Assembly (NCBI GenBank): GCA_963667815.1
Contig: OY764021.1
Strand: one strand, 5' to 3'
Length of the DNA stretch: 64,000 nucleotides
DNA from: Saccharicrinis sp963667815
Lineage (GTDB): Bacteria; Bacteroidota; Bacteroidia; Bacteroidales; Marinilabiliaceae
Numbering within the stretch: position 1 is the stretch's first letter; every line of letters starts with the position of its first letter. A model generated the notes under the pieces. The model was not told the DNA's origin. It made no database searches and saw only the letters and a program-made list of their open reading frames with translations. Below are positions 26,764-35,699 of the stretch, one piece after another. The translations under genes and the position numbers were made by a program.

Positions 26764-28236
26764 TTATTTTAATTCCCAAGTAGCGCCATCTGCACTATCT
26801 TTAACAACAAAACCCAGGTTCTGAAGTTCATTTCTAATTTTATCGGCTGTTCCCCAATCTTTATTTGCTTTAGCATCAGATCTTAATTGAAGCAGTAAAT
26901 TCATTACATCATCAAGTTTACTATCAGTACCACTATCTGCTTTTTCTTCTTGGGTTAAACCCAAAATGTCATTTACAAATAGTCTCATTAGATTTTTAAA
27001 GTGTTCAAGATCTTGAGCTGATATTGTTAGATTACCAGCAAGTAAGTTATTGATATGCTTAACGCCTTCAAATAGGTTTGCAATTAATATTGGGCTGTTT
27101 AAATCATCGCATATTGCTGCATAACATTTGTTTTCAAAATCCTCAATAGAGAAAGTCGTTTCCGATGTTGCAGTAATTTTGTCAAGATTTAATATAGCAT
27201 CGTTTAATCGCTCTAAACCTTTCTCCGCAGCTTGCAGGGCTTCATTTCCAAAATCCAGTGTACTTCTGTAATGTGCTTGCAGTATAAAAAAGCGAATAGT
27301 CATTGGACTATAAGGTTTATCCAATTTTTCATGGTTACCTGTGAAAAATTGCTCAAGAGTAATAAAATTACCTAACGATTTGCCCATCTTTTGACCACCA
27401 ATAGTAATCATGTTATTGTGCATCCAGTATTTGGCAGGAGTATGACCATTGGCTACAGTGCTTTGTGCAATTTCACATTCATGGTGCGGGAATAGCAGAT
27501 CCATACCTCCTCCATGTATATCAAACTGTTCACCAAGATATTTTTTGCTCATGGCAGAACATTCTAAATGCCATCCGGGAAACCCATCACTCCATGGTGA
27601 AGGCCATCGCATGATGTGTTCTGGCATGGCTTTCTTCCACAAAGCAAAATCTAAAGAATCACGTTTTTCACTTTGTCCATCCAGCGTTCGTGTATTAGAT
27701 ATCAGATCTTCAATTTTACGACCAGATAATATACCATATGGAAAGTCCTGATCGTATTTTTTTACATCAAAATAAATAGAGCCATTACTTTCGTAAGCAT
27801 AGCCTTTATCTAATATACTTTTTATTACTTCCTGTTGCTCTATAATATGGCCAGAAGCTCTTGGTTCGATGCTTGGACTTTTTACATTCAGCATTTGCAT
27901 GTAATCATGGTACCTGTCAGTGTAATATTGTACCACTTCCATTGGTTCCAATTCATCCAGCTTTGCTTTTTTTGCTATTTTATCTTCGCCTTCATCTGCA
28001 TCGTTTTCAAGATGACCAACGTCTGTAATGTTTCTTACATATCTAACCTTATAATCCAAATGTCGAAGTAAACGCGAAAGTAAATCAAATGTAATAGCAG
28101 GCCTTGCATGTCCAAGGTGTGGATCACCATAAACAGTAGGTCCACAAACGTATAATCCTACTTTACCAGGAGTTAAACTTTCAAATTTTTCTTTTGATCT
28201 GGATAAGGTATTATATATATAAATTTCTTTACTCAT
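26764..28236 (-). CDS. cysS: Cysteinyl-tRNA synthetase
   Basis: 490 residues. This class I synthetase has the HIGH-like motif VCGPTVYGDPHLGHAR and the KMSKS-like motif KMGKSLGNF. Zinc ligands are visible in YVCGPT, HLECSAM and FPHHECE. The helical C-terminal domain ends near residue 490. It is the first gene of a cysS-cyclase-rnhB unit. The upstream 176-base gap, shared with the divergent histidine kinase gene, shows no leader peptide or riboswitch. Confidence 0.97.
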   Translation of the reverse strand: MSKEIYIYNTLSRSKEKFESLTPGKVGLYVCGPTVYGDPHLGHARPAITFDLLSRLLRHLDYKVRYVRNITDVGHLENDADEGEDKIAKKAKLDELEPMEVVQYYTDRYHDYMQMLNVKSPSIEPRASGHIIEQQEVIKSILDKGYAYESNGSIYFDVKKYDQDFPYGILSGRKIEDLISNTRTLDGQSEKRDSLDFALWKKAMPEHIMRWPSPWSDGFPGWHLECSAMSKKYLGEQFDIHGGGMDLLFPHHECEIAQSTVANGHTPAKYWMHNNMITIGGQKMGKSLGNFITLEQFFTGNHEKLDKPYSPMTIRFFILQAHYRSTLDFGNEALQAAEKGLERLNDAILNLDKITATSETTFSIEDFENKCYAAICDDLNSPILIANLFEGVKHINNLLAGNLTISAQDLEHFKNLMRLFVNDILGLTQEEKADSGTDSKLDDVMNLLLQLRSDAKANKDWGTADKIRNELQNLGFVVKDSADGATWELK

Positions 28237-28412
28237 TTCACATTACATTTTATAAGGATGTCAAAATTACAAAAATCTATTCATTTAACTATTAAATATG
28301 GATGCTTGTCAAAAAAATAGTGTAATTAGGGAACCTTTTTTTTTCTTCGTAGTAGGTAATAGTAATAGAGGGATAAATTTCATTTTTATTAAAAGAAATA
28401 AAAAGAATTGTT

Positions 28413-29756
28413 TTGAGAAGCCAGAATAAAATATTGAAGAAGAGTAAGATAGAGTTTGATGATGATTTGCATTCGTGCATTGAAGATTTGTTTAGTCCTG
28501 AAAAACAAAGTGTTGGTGAGGAGTTCTTTAACTCTACCATTCTGAAATTAAACAAACACTTATGTGCAGACTATGTTTTCATTGCCAGAGTAAATGAGGT
28601 TGAAAATCTTTTAGAAAGTGTGGCTTTTTGTGACAGGAATGATATATTATCCCCTATTAGCTTTCCTATGGAAGGGAGTTTATGTCAGAAAGTTATTGAG
28701 CAAAAATGTTCTACTTTTTTACAAAACATAAAGAGTAGCGATAACCTGAATAAGCATTTTCAAGGGAAAGATATAAAATCGTATCTGGCAGTTCCTTTAT
28801 ATGGTTCAAATATGCAATCTATCGGTGTGTTGACTGCATTATTTGTCGAACCTATAATCAATGAAAAAAGACAAGAATCCTTAATGTATATGTTCTCTTC
28901 ACGTATTGGATCAGAATTGGAGCATATGGAAAGTGAGCGTGAACTTAAACGTAGAAACCTTGAGTTGCTAGTCTTTAAAGAAGAGTTGATTAGGAAGAAT
29001 AAGGAATTAGATAAGATGAATAATGATCTTAAAGATGCCAAGCTCAAAGCTGAGGAAAGTAACATGCTTAAGTCATCGTTTTTGGCAAATTTAAGTCATG
29101 AAATTCGTACTCCTATGAATGCGATTATAGGTTTTACAGAATTATTAAGATCTAATAATCTAAGTAGTGAAGAAAAATCAGAATATTTAGATATAGTGCA
29201 TCAAAACGGAAATCAGTTAATGAGAGTAATGGATGCTATCATTGATATTTCTAAGTTACAGGCAAAGGCTTATGTAGAGCCTAAACAAGTGGTGGCAATT
29301 AATGAAGTATTTAACGCTGTATATGATAATTTTTCTACAGAAATCAGTGCATGTAAAAAGCCAATTTCATTAAAATTATTTTTAGATGCCAATGATGGTA
29401 GTGATAAATTATATACTCATAAAGAAGCACTTACTAAAGTATTTGAACATTTGTTAGATAATGCAATTAAGTTTACTCGTGAAGGGGAAATCGTGATTGG
29501 TTATTTGATTTATGATGATTATTATGAATTCTTTATTAAAGATACAGGTATAGGTATTCCATCAGGGGATGAGGAAGTTATATTTGACTTATTCAGACAA
29601 GCAGATACCAATAATACCAGAGAGTTTGAAGGTAATGGTATTGGACTTAGCATTGTTAAAAAGTATGTTGAGATTATGAAAGGTAAGGTTTGGGCTGAAC
29701 CAAATCAAACCGAAGGTGCTATGTTTAAGTTACAAATACCTAAATTCGCAGACTAA
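28413..29756 (+). CDS. GAF-domain sensor histidine kinase (cytoplasmic)
   Basis: 447 residues from a TTG start at 28413. A stop lies 13 codons upstream, and the first ATG falls inside the GAF domain, so a non-ATG start is needed. A GAF domain spans ~38-170, a coiled coil ~172-222, then HisKA with FLANLSHEIRTPMNAIIGF (His229) and a HATPase domain with LLDNAIKFT, KDTGIGIP and GNGIGLSIVKKY. No transmembrane segment or signal peptide is visible, so it probably senses an intracellular ligand. No response regulator is encoded nearby. Its stop codon directly abuts the stop of the convergent alanine-dehydrogenase-like gene. Confidence 0.88.
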   Translation: MRSQNKILKKSKIEFDDDLHSCIEDLFSPEKQSVGEEFFNSTILKLNKHLCADYVFIARVNEVENLLESVAFCDRNDILSPISFPMEGSLCQKVIEQKCSTFLQNIKSSDNLNKHFQGKDIKSYLAVPLYGSNMQSIGVLTALFVEPIINEKRQESLMYMFSSRIGSELEHMESERELKRRNLELLVFKEELIRKNKELDKMNNDLKDAKLKAEESNMLKSSFLANLSHEIRTPMNAIIGFTELLRSNNLSSEEKSEYLDIVHQNGNQLMRVMDAIIDISKLQAKAYVEPKQVVAINEVFNAVYDNFSTEISACKKPISLKLFLDANDGSDKLYTHKEALTKVFEHLLDNAIKFTREGEIVIGYLIYDDYYEFFIKDTGIGIPSGDEEVIFDLFRQADTNNTREFEGNGIGLSIVKKYVEIMKGKVWAEPNQTEGAMFKLQIPKFAD

Positions 29757-30977
29757 TCAGAAGGCTGCCATTAGTAAGCCAATGTCTTTAGATGGCAGCG
29801 AAAAAGTTTCTCCAATGTAGTGGTTGGTTAAGATGCCTTTATAAATATACACACCATTACTAAATCCGGCATCTTCTTTAATTAGAGAATCAATGCTTCC
29901 TGAATCAGCTATCTGCAGTAGCATTTCTGCAAAAATATTACTTAGAGCAATAGTTGCAGTTCTTGAAACATGCGATGCAACATTAGGAACACAGTAATGA
30001 ATCACATTGTGTTTTCTAAATACAGGGTGAGCAAAATCTGTACATATTGATGATTCAAAACATCCTCCTTGTCCAATTCCAAGATCAATGATTATTGAAC
30101 CTGGTTTCATTTGCTTTACTTGGTCTTCTGTTACAAAATAACTTAATCCTGATTGTAAGTATCTTAGGTTTCCAATTACAGCGTCAGCTGATTTCAGCGC
30201 TTTTGTAAGCGCTTTAGGGTGAAGAACCGATGTAAAAACTCGTTGTCCTATACTATCCTGAAGGTCTTTGAGGTTTTTAAAGGAATTATCAAATACTTTG
30301 ACTGTTGCACCTAAACCTAGGGCTGCACGGGCAGCACTTTCTCCAGCAGTGCCTGCACCTAAAATAACTACTTCAGCAGGAGAAATACCTGTAATTCCTC
30401 CAAGAAGAACTCCTTTACCATTATGAGCTTTACTTAAATACTCACTGGCAATCATAATAGCTGCTGCTCCTTCTATTTCACTCATGCTGCGTAAAATAGG
30501 GTAGCAGTCATTGTTATCTTTTATCAATTCAAATGCTAAAGCGTTAACACGCTTATTCATCATCTTTTGAATTAATTCGCGAGATTGTTGTTTAAGTTGA
30601 ATTAAAGAGATGATAGTTTGTTGCGAACTTAGCAGGTTAATCTCATCATCAGTAAAAGGTGAGATTTTAAGTATAATTTCTGCTTTAAATACTTCATTGC
30701 TGGATTGTACAATGGTAGCTCCACATTCAGAAAAGTCATTGTCAAAATAGTTTGCAGGTTCACCGGCACCTGTTTCAAATAAAACTACGTGCCCTTTTTC
30801 AACCAACAATTCAACACCTTGAGGCGTTAAAGCTATTCTGTTTTCAAATTTTGATTTTTCTTTTGGAATCCCAATTACTAATTTTTTCTGGGTTCTTTTT
30901 ACTTCCAACATCTCTTCTCGCGGTAGTAACCCTGTGTTAATTAAAGGAAAACCAGTTTTATTTTTAATGCCAGCCAT
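29757..30977 (-). CDS. Alanine dehydrogenase-like protein with altered active site
   Basis: 406 residues of the AlaDH/PNT family with a ~30-residue N-terminal extension. The NAD-binding motif VVILGAGTAGESAARAALGLG is intact. Compared with the Mycobacterium enzyme as I remember it, Arg15 is kept (NRIALTP, Arg47). The substrate/catalytic residues are changed: Lys75 to Ser106, His96 to Gln127 and Asp270 to Gly302 (DLGIGQGGCFESS where DxAIDQGGCFE is normal). It will probably be labelled alanine dehydrogenase by homology, but the classical reaction is doubtful. It lies 97 bases downstream of hisB on the same strand, with an intervening hairpin. Confidence 0.8.
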   Translation of the reverse strand: MAGIKNKTGFPLINTGLLPREEMLEVKRTQKKLVIGIPKEKSKFENRIALTPQGVELLVEKGHVVLFETGAGEPANYFDNDFSECGATIVQSSNEVFKAEIILKISPFTDDEINLLSSQQTIISLIQLKQQSRELIQKMMNKRVNALAFELIKDNNDCYPILRSMSEIEGAAAIMIASEYLSKAHNGKGVLLGGITGISPAEVVILGAGTAGESAARAALGLGATVKVFDNSFKNLKDLQDSIGQRVFTSVLHPKALTKALKSADAVIGNLRYLQSGLSYFVTEDQVKQMKPGSIIIDLGIGQGGCFESSICTDFAHPVFRKHNVIHYCVPNVASHVSRTATIALSNIFAEMLLQIADSGSIDSLIKEDAGFSNGVYIYKGILTNHYIGETFSLPSKDIGLLMAAF

Positions 30978-31003
30978 TTACACCATTTAAATCAATCAAC
31001 AAA

Positions 31004-31043
31004 TAAGGTGAAAGTTAATAAATATTTTAATACAATCACCTTA
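31004..31043 (-). terminator. Possible terminator after hisB
   Basis: TAAGGTGA (31004-31011) pairs with TCACCTTA (31036-31043) around a 24-base AT-rich loop. On the minus strand it is followed by TTTGTTGATTG, only weakly T-rich. It may end the his operon or allow read-through into the next gene. Confidence 0.4.
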
Positions 31044-31074
31044 TAAAATTTTAATCAAATGTCAATCTAGATTG

Positions 31075-32199
31075 TTATAATGCACCTTTTGTGCTAGGTA
31101 ACGTGTCATTAAATACATCTTTTTTAATGGCCATTTTAATTGCTCTTGCAAGAGCTTTAAAGATACCTTCTATTTTATGATGTTCATTTGCTCCATCTGC
31201 CTGTATTCGTAAATTACTTAATGAAGCATCAGAAAAGCTTTTGAAAAAGTGCATAAACATTTCCGTTGGCATATCTCCAACCATCTCTCTTTTAAAGTCG
31301 GTTTCCCAAACCAGCCAAGGTCTGCCACCAAAGTCTAAAGCAACTAAAGCCATACACTCATCCATAGGAAGACAATAACCATATCTTTCAATACCTCGTT
31401 TATCGCCTAAAGCTTCTTTAAATGCTTGTCCTAATGCTAATGCTGTATCTTCAATTGTGTGATGTTCGTCAACATGAAGATCACCATTTACTTTTATTGT
31501 TAAATCGCATCCAGAGTGTTTACCAATTTGCTCAAGCATATGGTCAAAGAAATTTAAACCGGTGCTAATGTCGCACTTTCCTGAACCATCAAGATTTAAT
31601 TGAATTGAGATATCTGTTTCTGATGTTTTACGGACTACACTTGAAGTTCGTTCTTTAGAAAACAAATAGCGGCATACTTCATCCCAATTTGTAGTAATGA
31701 GTTTGCATGTATCTGTTAACTCATTTTTGCTGATTTCATCCTCGGCACTTTTGTCTGCAAGAAAAATAGCTCCACAACCTAAATTTTTAGCCAATTGAAC
31801 ATCTGTAATTCGATCTCCAATAACAAATGAATTTTTTAAATCGTAGTCTTCACTAAAATACTTTGTGAGCATTGCAGTTCCTGGTTTTCTTGCCGGAGAA
31901 TTGTCGCAAGGGAAAGATGGATCTATAAATATATCATCAAAAACAATACCTTCTCCTTCAAGTGTTTTAAGCATTTTGTTTTGTGCTGGCCAAAATGTAT
32001 CTTCCGGGAAAGAGTCTGTTCCTAAACCATCCTGATTAGTTACCATTGCCAACTCAAAGTCAAGCTTTGATGCAATTTTATTTAGGTTTGAAATGGCTCC
32101 GGGATAGAACTCAAGTTTTTCAAGACTATCAACCTGAAAGTCAACAGGAGGTTCATTTATTATGGTTCCGTCACGATCAATAAAAAGTACTCTTTTCAT
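31075..32199 (-). CDS. hisB: Bifunctional histidinol-phosphatase / imidazoleglycerol-phosphate dehydratase
   Basis: 374 residues, the fused form. The N-terminal HAD phosphatase (residues 1-~165) carries FIDRDGTIINEPP and, later, FVIGDRITDVQLAKNLG. The C-terminal IGPD domain (~185-374) carries the metal-binding motifs FFDHMLEQIGKHSG, VDEHHTIEDTALALG and DGANEHHKIEGIFKALARA. It performs two non-consecutive steps of histidine synthesis. It follows hisC with an 11-base gap and is the last his gene here; hisH, A, F and I are not downstream. Confidence 0.97.
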   Translation of the reverse strand: MKRVLFIDRDGTIINEPPVDFQVDSLEKLEFYPGAISNLNKIASKLDFELAMVTNQDGLGTDSFPEDTFWPAQNKMLKTLEGEGIVFDDIFIDPSFPCDNSPARKPGTAMLTKYFSEDYDLKNSFVIGDRITDVQLAKNLGCGAIFLADKSAEDEISKNELTDTCKLITTNWDEVCRYLFSKERTSSVVRKTSETDISIQLNLDGSGKCDISTGLNFFDHMLEQIGKHSGCDLTIKVNGDLHVDEHHTIEDTALALGQAFKEALGDKRGIERYGYCLPMDECMALVALDFGGRPWLVWETDFKREMVGDMPTEMFMHFFKSFSDASLSNLRIQADGANEHHKIEGIFKALARAIKMAIKKDVFNDTLPSTKGAL

Positions 32200-32210
32200 G
32201 CATTAAGTTA

Positions 32211-33260
32211 TTAACAATTAATAGTCTTTGAATATTTTTCTAGTCCAGCATACAACCCGTTGTTTTCTTCTGTAGAACCAATTGTGATTCTTAAACAACC
32301 TTCGCATAAAGCTACTGATGATCTGTCTCTGATCACTACTCCTTGCTCAACCAGATAATTATATATTCCTTTTGCATTATCAGTTTTTACTAATAAATAA
32401 TTGGCATCAGATGGATAAATTTTGTGTATAAATGAAAACTCTTTAAGTTTATCTTTCATGGTAGCTTTTGCTTCTATAATTTCTGCTACCCATTTATCCA
32501 TGTCATCCTTATTTTGTAACAAGTCTAAAGCTGTTTTTTGTGTAAGGATATTTATGTTATAAGGATATTTGATTTTATTGAAAATACTTATGATTTCAGG
32601 TGTTGCAAATGCCATACCCAGTCTTATTCCAGCCATACCCCAAGCTTTACTAAAGGTTTGAAGAATGATAAGGTTTGCGTATTTTTTTAATTTGGGAATA
32701 AAACTTTTTTCAGGAACAAAATCAATATATGCTTCATCCAATACTACTATACCTTCAAAATTTTCTATGATTGAGATGATATCCTCAGCATTAAAGCTAT
32801 TTCCTGTTGGATTATTAGGCGAACAAATAAACAATAGTTTTGTATTTGCATCAGTGGCATTTAAAATGGCGCTGACATTAAGATCAAACTCAGCAGTAAG
32901 TTTTACTTTTCGAGTTTCTATGTTATTGATGTCAGCAGCAACCAGATACATTCCATAAGTAGGATCAATAGCTACAACATTATCCACACCGGGTTCGCAA
33001 AATGCTCTGTATGCTAAATCGATTGCTTCATCACTTCCATTTCCAAGAAAAATATAATCCGATGGAATATTTTTTATTTGGGCAATCTGTTCTTTTAGTT
33101 TTCTTTGATATGGGTCAGGATATCTATTATAAGGTTGATTAAAGGGATTTTCATTGGCATCAAGAAAAATAGCTTCCTCTCCGGAAAATTCATCTCTTGC
33201 AGAAGAGTATGGTTTTAAAGCCTTAATATTGGGTCTAATTAATTGATCTATTGATTTCAT
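32211..33260 (-). CDS. hisC: Histidinol-phosphate aminotransferase
   Basis: I take the ATG at 33260 (MKSIDQLIRPNIKALKPY), which matches typical HisC starts; a start nine codons upstream adds unconserved sequence. 349 residues. It is a PLP fold-type I aminotransferase with FLGNGSDEAIDLAYRAF, CSPNNPTGN, VVLDEAYIDF and the Schiff-base lysine in QTFSKAWGMAGIRLG. It converts imidazole-acetol phosphate to histidinol phosphate. It is separated from hisD by 110 bases that hold a perfect 12-bp stem-loop. Confidence 0.96.
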   Translation of the reverse strand: MKSIDQLIRPNIKALKPYSSARDEFSGEEAIFLDANENPFNQPYNRYPDPYQRKLKEQIAQIKNIPSDYIFLGNGSDEAIDLAYRAFCEPGVDNVVAIDPTYGMYLVAADINNIETRKVKLTAEFDLNVSAILNATDANTKLLFICSPNNPTGNSFNAEDIISIIENFEGIVVLDEAYIDFVPEKSFIPKLKKYANLIILQTFSKAWGMAGIRLGMAFATPEIISIFNKIKYPYNINILTQKTALDLLQNKDDMDKWVAEIIEAKATMKDKLKEFSFIHKIYPSDANYLLVKTDNAKGIYNYLVEQGVVIRDRSSVALCEGCLRITIGSTEENNGLYAGLEKYSKTINC

Positions 33261-33311
33261 ATTTGTATAAAAAGCAATTATTGACAATTGAAATGCACTA
33301 CTGTATATAGG

Positions 33312-33354
33312 TCTCTTATTCTCTGATATTTATTATAATACCGAGAATAAGAGA
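33312..33354 (-). other. Perfect 12-bp intercistronic stem-loop between hisD and hisC
   Basis: TCTCTTATTCTC (33312-33323) pairs perfectly with GAGAATAAGAGA (33343-33354) around a 19-base loop, 16 bases past the hisD stop. No T-run follows, so it does not look like a terminator. It is a candidate processing or stability element. Confidence 0.6.
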
Positions 33355-33370
33355 TTAAAATATTATAAAT

Positions 33371-34654
33371 CTACTCTAGAGATTTTAAACGAATGGAGAC
33401 CGCATTTTTGTGAGCATGCAATTGCTCTTCTCCGGCCATTTGCTCTATTGAGGGACCAATTTCCTTAAGACCTTTAGGTGAAATTTTTTGAAAGGTTATT
33501 TTCTTTAAATAACTATCCAGATTAACTCCACTATAAGCTTTGGCATAACCGTGTGTTGGAAGTGTGTGGTTAGTGCCAGATGCATAATCACCTGCACTTT
33601 CCGGAGTGTAATTGCCTACAAAAACACTTCCCGCATTTGTTATCTGATCAGCAACAGCATCTTCCTCATTCATTGCAATAATTAAATGCTCCGGAGCATA
33701 ACTGTTTGTCATTTCAATCATATCAGCAGTACTATTTAATAAAATAATACGACTGTTATCCAAGGCTTTTGTTGCAATCTCTTTGCGAGGGAGGAGCTCT
33801 AACTGTTGGCTTAATTCTGTTTCAACCTCAGTAATAAGCTTTTTGCTATTTGTTATTAATATCACCTGACTATCTACTCCGTGTTCAGCTTGACTTAGTA
33901 GGTCAGAGGCAACAAATGCCGGATTTGCAGACTCATCAGCTAATATCTCAACCTCTGAAGGTCCTGCAGGCATATCTATGGCTACATCTTTTAGGCTAAC
34001 TAGCTGTTTAGCTGCTGTAACAAAACTGTTTCCAGGACCAAATATTTTATCAACCTTAGGTACCATTTTCGTACCATAGGCCATTGCACCAATTGCTTGA
34101 ACACCACCTATTTTATAAATTTTGGTTACGCCCACCAGTGAAGCAGTATATAAAATTGCAGGATTAATCTTTCCATCCTTTCCGGGAGGTGTACAAAGTA
34201 CAATTTCTTTGCATTTGGCAATTTTTGCTGGAATAGCAAGCATTAGAACAGTGGAAAACAAAGGAGCAGTACCTCCTGGGATATACAAACCAACCTTTTC
34301 AATAGGAACACATTTCTGGCGACAAATAACTCCTGGCATAGTTTCAACTACTCTTTCTGGAACGATTTGTGCCTCATGAAATTTTTCTACATTAAGTTTT
34401 GCTTTATATATAGCCTCTTTAAGTTGAGATGATACATTTATACATGCATTATCAATTTCGGATTTTGATACCAATATCTCTTTAGCTGCATATCCATCAA
34501 ACATTTCTGAATACTTAACAACTGCAGTATCTCCATCTTTCTTTATCTCATCAAGTATGGTTTGTACCTTGTTAAACAAACCGCTTAAATCATTTTCCGG
34601 GCGTTTTAAAAGGTCTGCCCATTCCTCTTTTTGTGGATATTCAAATACCTGCAT
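33371..34654 (-). CDS. hisD: Histidinol dehydrogenase
   Basis: 427 residues. It oxidises histidinol to histidine in two NAD-dependent steps. Characteristic segments are GLYIPGGTAPLFSTVLMLAIPAKIA, GGVQAIGAMAYGT, KIFGPGNSFVTAAKQLV, DMPAGPSEVEILAD, LLSQAEHG with zinc-binding residues, NSYAPEHLI and TPESAGDYASGTNHTLPT. All expected motifs are intact. It follows hisG with a 9-base gap, so both are controlled by the upstream attenuator. Confidence 0.97.
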   Translation of the reverse strand: MQVFEYPQKEEWADLLKRPENDLSGLFNKVQTILDEIKKDGDTAVVKYSEMFDGYAAKEILVSKSEIDNACINVSSQLKEAIYKAKLNVEKFHEAQIVPERVVETMPGVICRQKCVPIEKVGLYIPGGTAPLFSTVLMLAIPAKIAKCKEIVLCTPPGKDGKINPAILYTASLVGVTKIYKIGGVQAIGAMAYGTKMVPKVDKIFGPGNSFVTAAKQLVSLKDVAIDMPAGPSEVEILADESANPAFVASDLLSQAEHGVDSQVILITNSKKLITEVETELSQQLELLPRKEIATKALDNSRIILLNSTADMIEMTNSYAPEHLIIAMNEEDAVADQITNAGSVFVGNYTPESAGDYASGTNHTLPTHGYAKAYSGVNLDSYLKKITFQKISPKGLKEIGPSIEQMAGEEQLHAHKNAVSIRLKSLE

Positions 34655-34663
34655 GATGATTTA

Positions 34664-35521
34664 TTATAGAATCATTTTTTCAATAGGGAAGGTTAATATT
34701 CCTTCTGCACCGTTTTCTTTAAGTTTACCAATGATTTCCCAGAATTTTTTTTCTGAAATTACAGAGTGAATTGAACTCCATCCTTTTTCTGCCAAAGGTA
34801 AAACTGTAGGACTCTTCATTCCAGGTAAGATATTAACGATCTCGTCAACTTTGTCGTTTGGAGCGTTTAATAGAATGTATTTGTTTGAATTCGCTGCCAT
34901 TACTGAGTTGATGCGGAATAAAAGTTCTTCTAACAGAGCCTTTTTTTCATCAGAAAGACCATCAGCTTCAACTAGTAAAGCTTCCGATTTCATAACAACT
35001 TCAACCTCTTTTAATCTATTGGCAACAAGTGTACTTCCAGAGCTTACAATGTCAAAAATACCATCAGCTAATCCTATTCCTGGTGCAATCTCAACAGAAC
35101 CTGCTATTTCATGAATTTCAGCGTTGATATTCATTTTTTTGAAGTACTTTTTTAAGATTACAGGGTATGAAGTTGCTATTTTTTTTCCTTCAAAGTATTC
35201 TGGACCGCTATATTCATCAGCTTTTGGAATTGCTAATGAAACACGGCATTTACTAAAACCTAATCTTTTTGCAATAGAAAGTTTAAAGTCTTTTTCTTCA
35301 ACTTCATTTTCGCCTACAATACCTATATCTGCTACATTATCAGCAATAGTTTGAGGAATATCATCATCTCTTAAAAACAATACTTCAATTGGGAAACTTG
35401 GTGATTGTGCAACTAATGATCTGCTTCCCGTATTAAATTTTATTCCAGCTTCTTTTAATAGCTGCATTGAATCATCGTGTAGTCTTCCTTTTTTTTGTAA
35501 TGCAATTCTTAGTTTTTCCAT
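34664..35521 (-). CDS. hisG: ATP phosphoribosyltransferase (long form)
   Basis: 285 residues, the long HisG form with a C-terminal ACT-like regulatory domain that binds histidine, so no separate HisZ is needed. It catalyses the first step of histidine synthesis. Features: the N-terminal LRIALQKKGRLHDDSMQLL, DDIPQTIADNVADIGIVG, IATSYPVILKKYF and the PRPP-binding segment GLADGIFDIVSSGSTLVANRL. It is the first structural gene after a His-rich leader peptide and terminator. Confidence 0.97.
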   Translation of the reverse strand: MEKLRIALQKKGRLHDDSMQLLKEAGIKFNTGSRSLVAQSPSFPIEVLFLRDDDIPQTIADNVADIGIVGENEVEEKDFKLSIAKRLGFSKCRVSLAIPKADEYSGPEYFEGKKIATSYPVILKKYFKKMNINAEIHEIAGSVEIAPGIGLADGIFDIVSSGSTLVANRLKEVEVVMKSEALLVEADGLSDEKKALLEELLFRINSVMAANSNKYILLNAPNDKVDEIVNILPGMKSPTVLPLAEKGWSSIHSVISEKKFWEIIGKLKENGAEGILTFPIEKMIL

Positions 35522-35563
35522 TTCTCAATTACTTAAATATTGTTTTTAAAGTTTTGCCTAAAT

Positions 35564-35598
35564 AAAAAAAGAGGGCTTCCATAATGGCAAGCCCTCTT
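35564..35598 (-). terminator. Attenuator terminator in the hisG leader
   Basis: GAGGGCTT (35571-35578) pairs with AAGCCCTC (35589-35596); on the minus strand this is followed by seven T. It lies about 40 bases before the hisG start and after the His leader peptide. The minus-strand segment GGTGGGCC (35635-35628), overlapping the leader stop, can pair with GGCTTGCC in the left arm (eight pairs, three of them wobble), which would open the terminator. Confidence 0.85.
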
Positions 35599-35633
35599 TA
35601 TATATTTTATAACATACAACAATCCCGGCCCAC

Positions 35634-35681
35634 CTATGGTAGATTATAATGATGTCCGTGATGATGTACTAAATTTCTCAT
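35634..35681 (-). CDS. his operon leader peptide (15 codons)
   Basis: The peptide reads MRNLVHHHGHHYNLP and ends in TAG. Five of 15 residues are His, clustered as HHHGHH, with both CAT and CAC codons. It starts about 12 bases after the predicted transcription start and is followed by a terminator in front of hisG. This is the typical layout of a histidine attenuator: ribosome stalling at His codons during shortage would allow read-through into hisG. Confidence 0.85.
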   Translation of the reverse strand: MRNLVHHHGHHYNLP

Positions 35682-35699
35682 GTTGTTTATTTTCGAATA

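Noticed and set aside
28237..28412. Riboswitch or T-box upstream of cysS
   Set aside because: The gap is short and AT-rich, with no conserved T-box or riboswitch core and no terminator hairpin.
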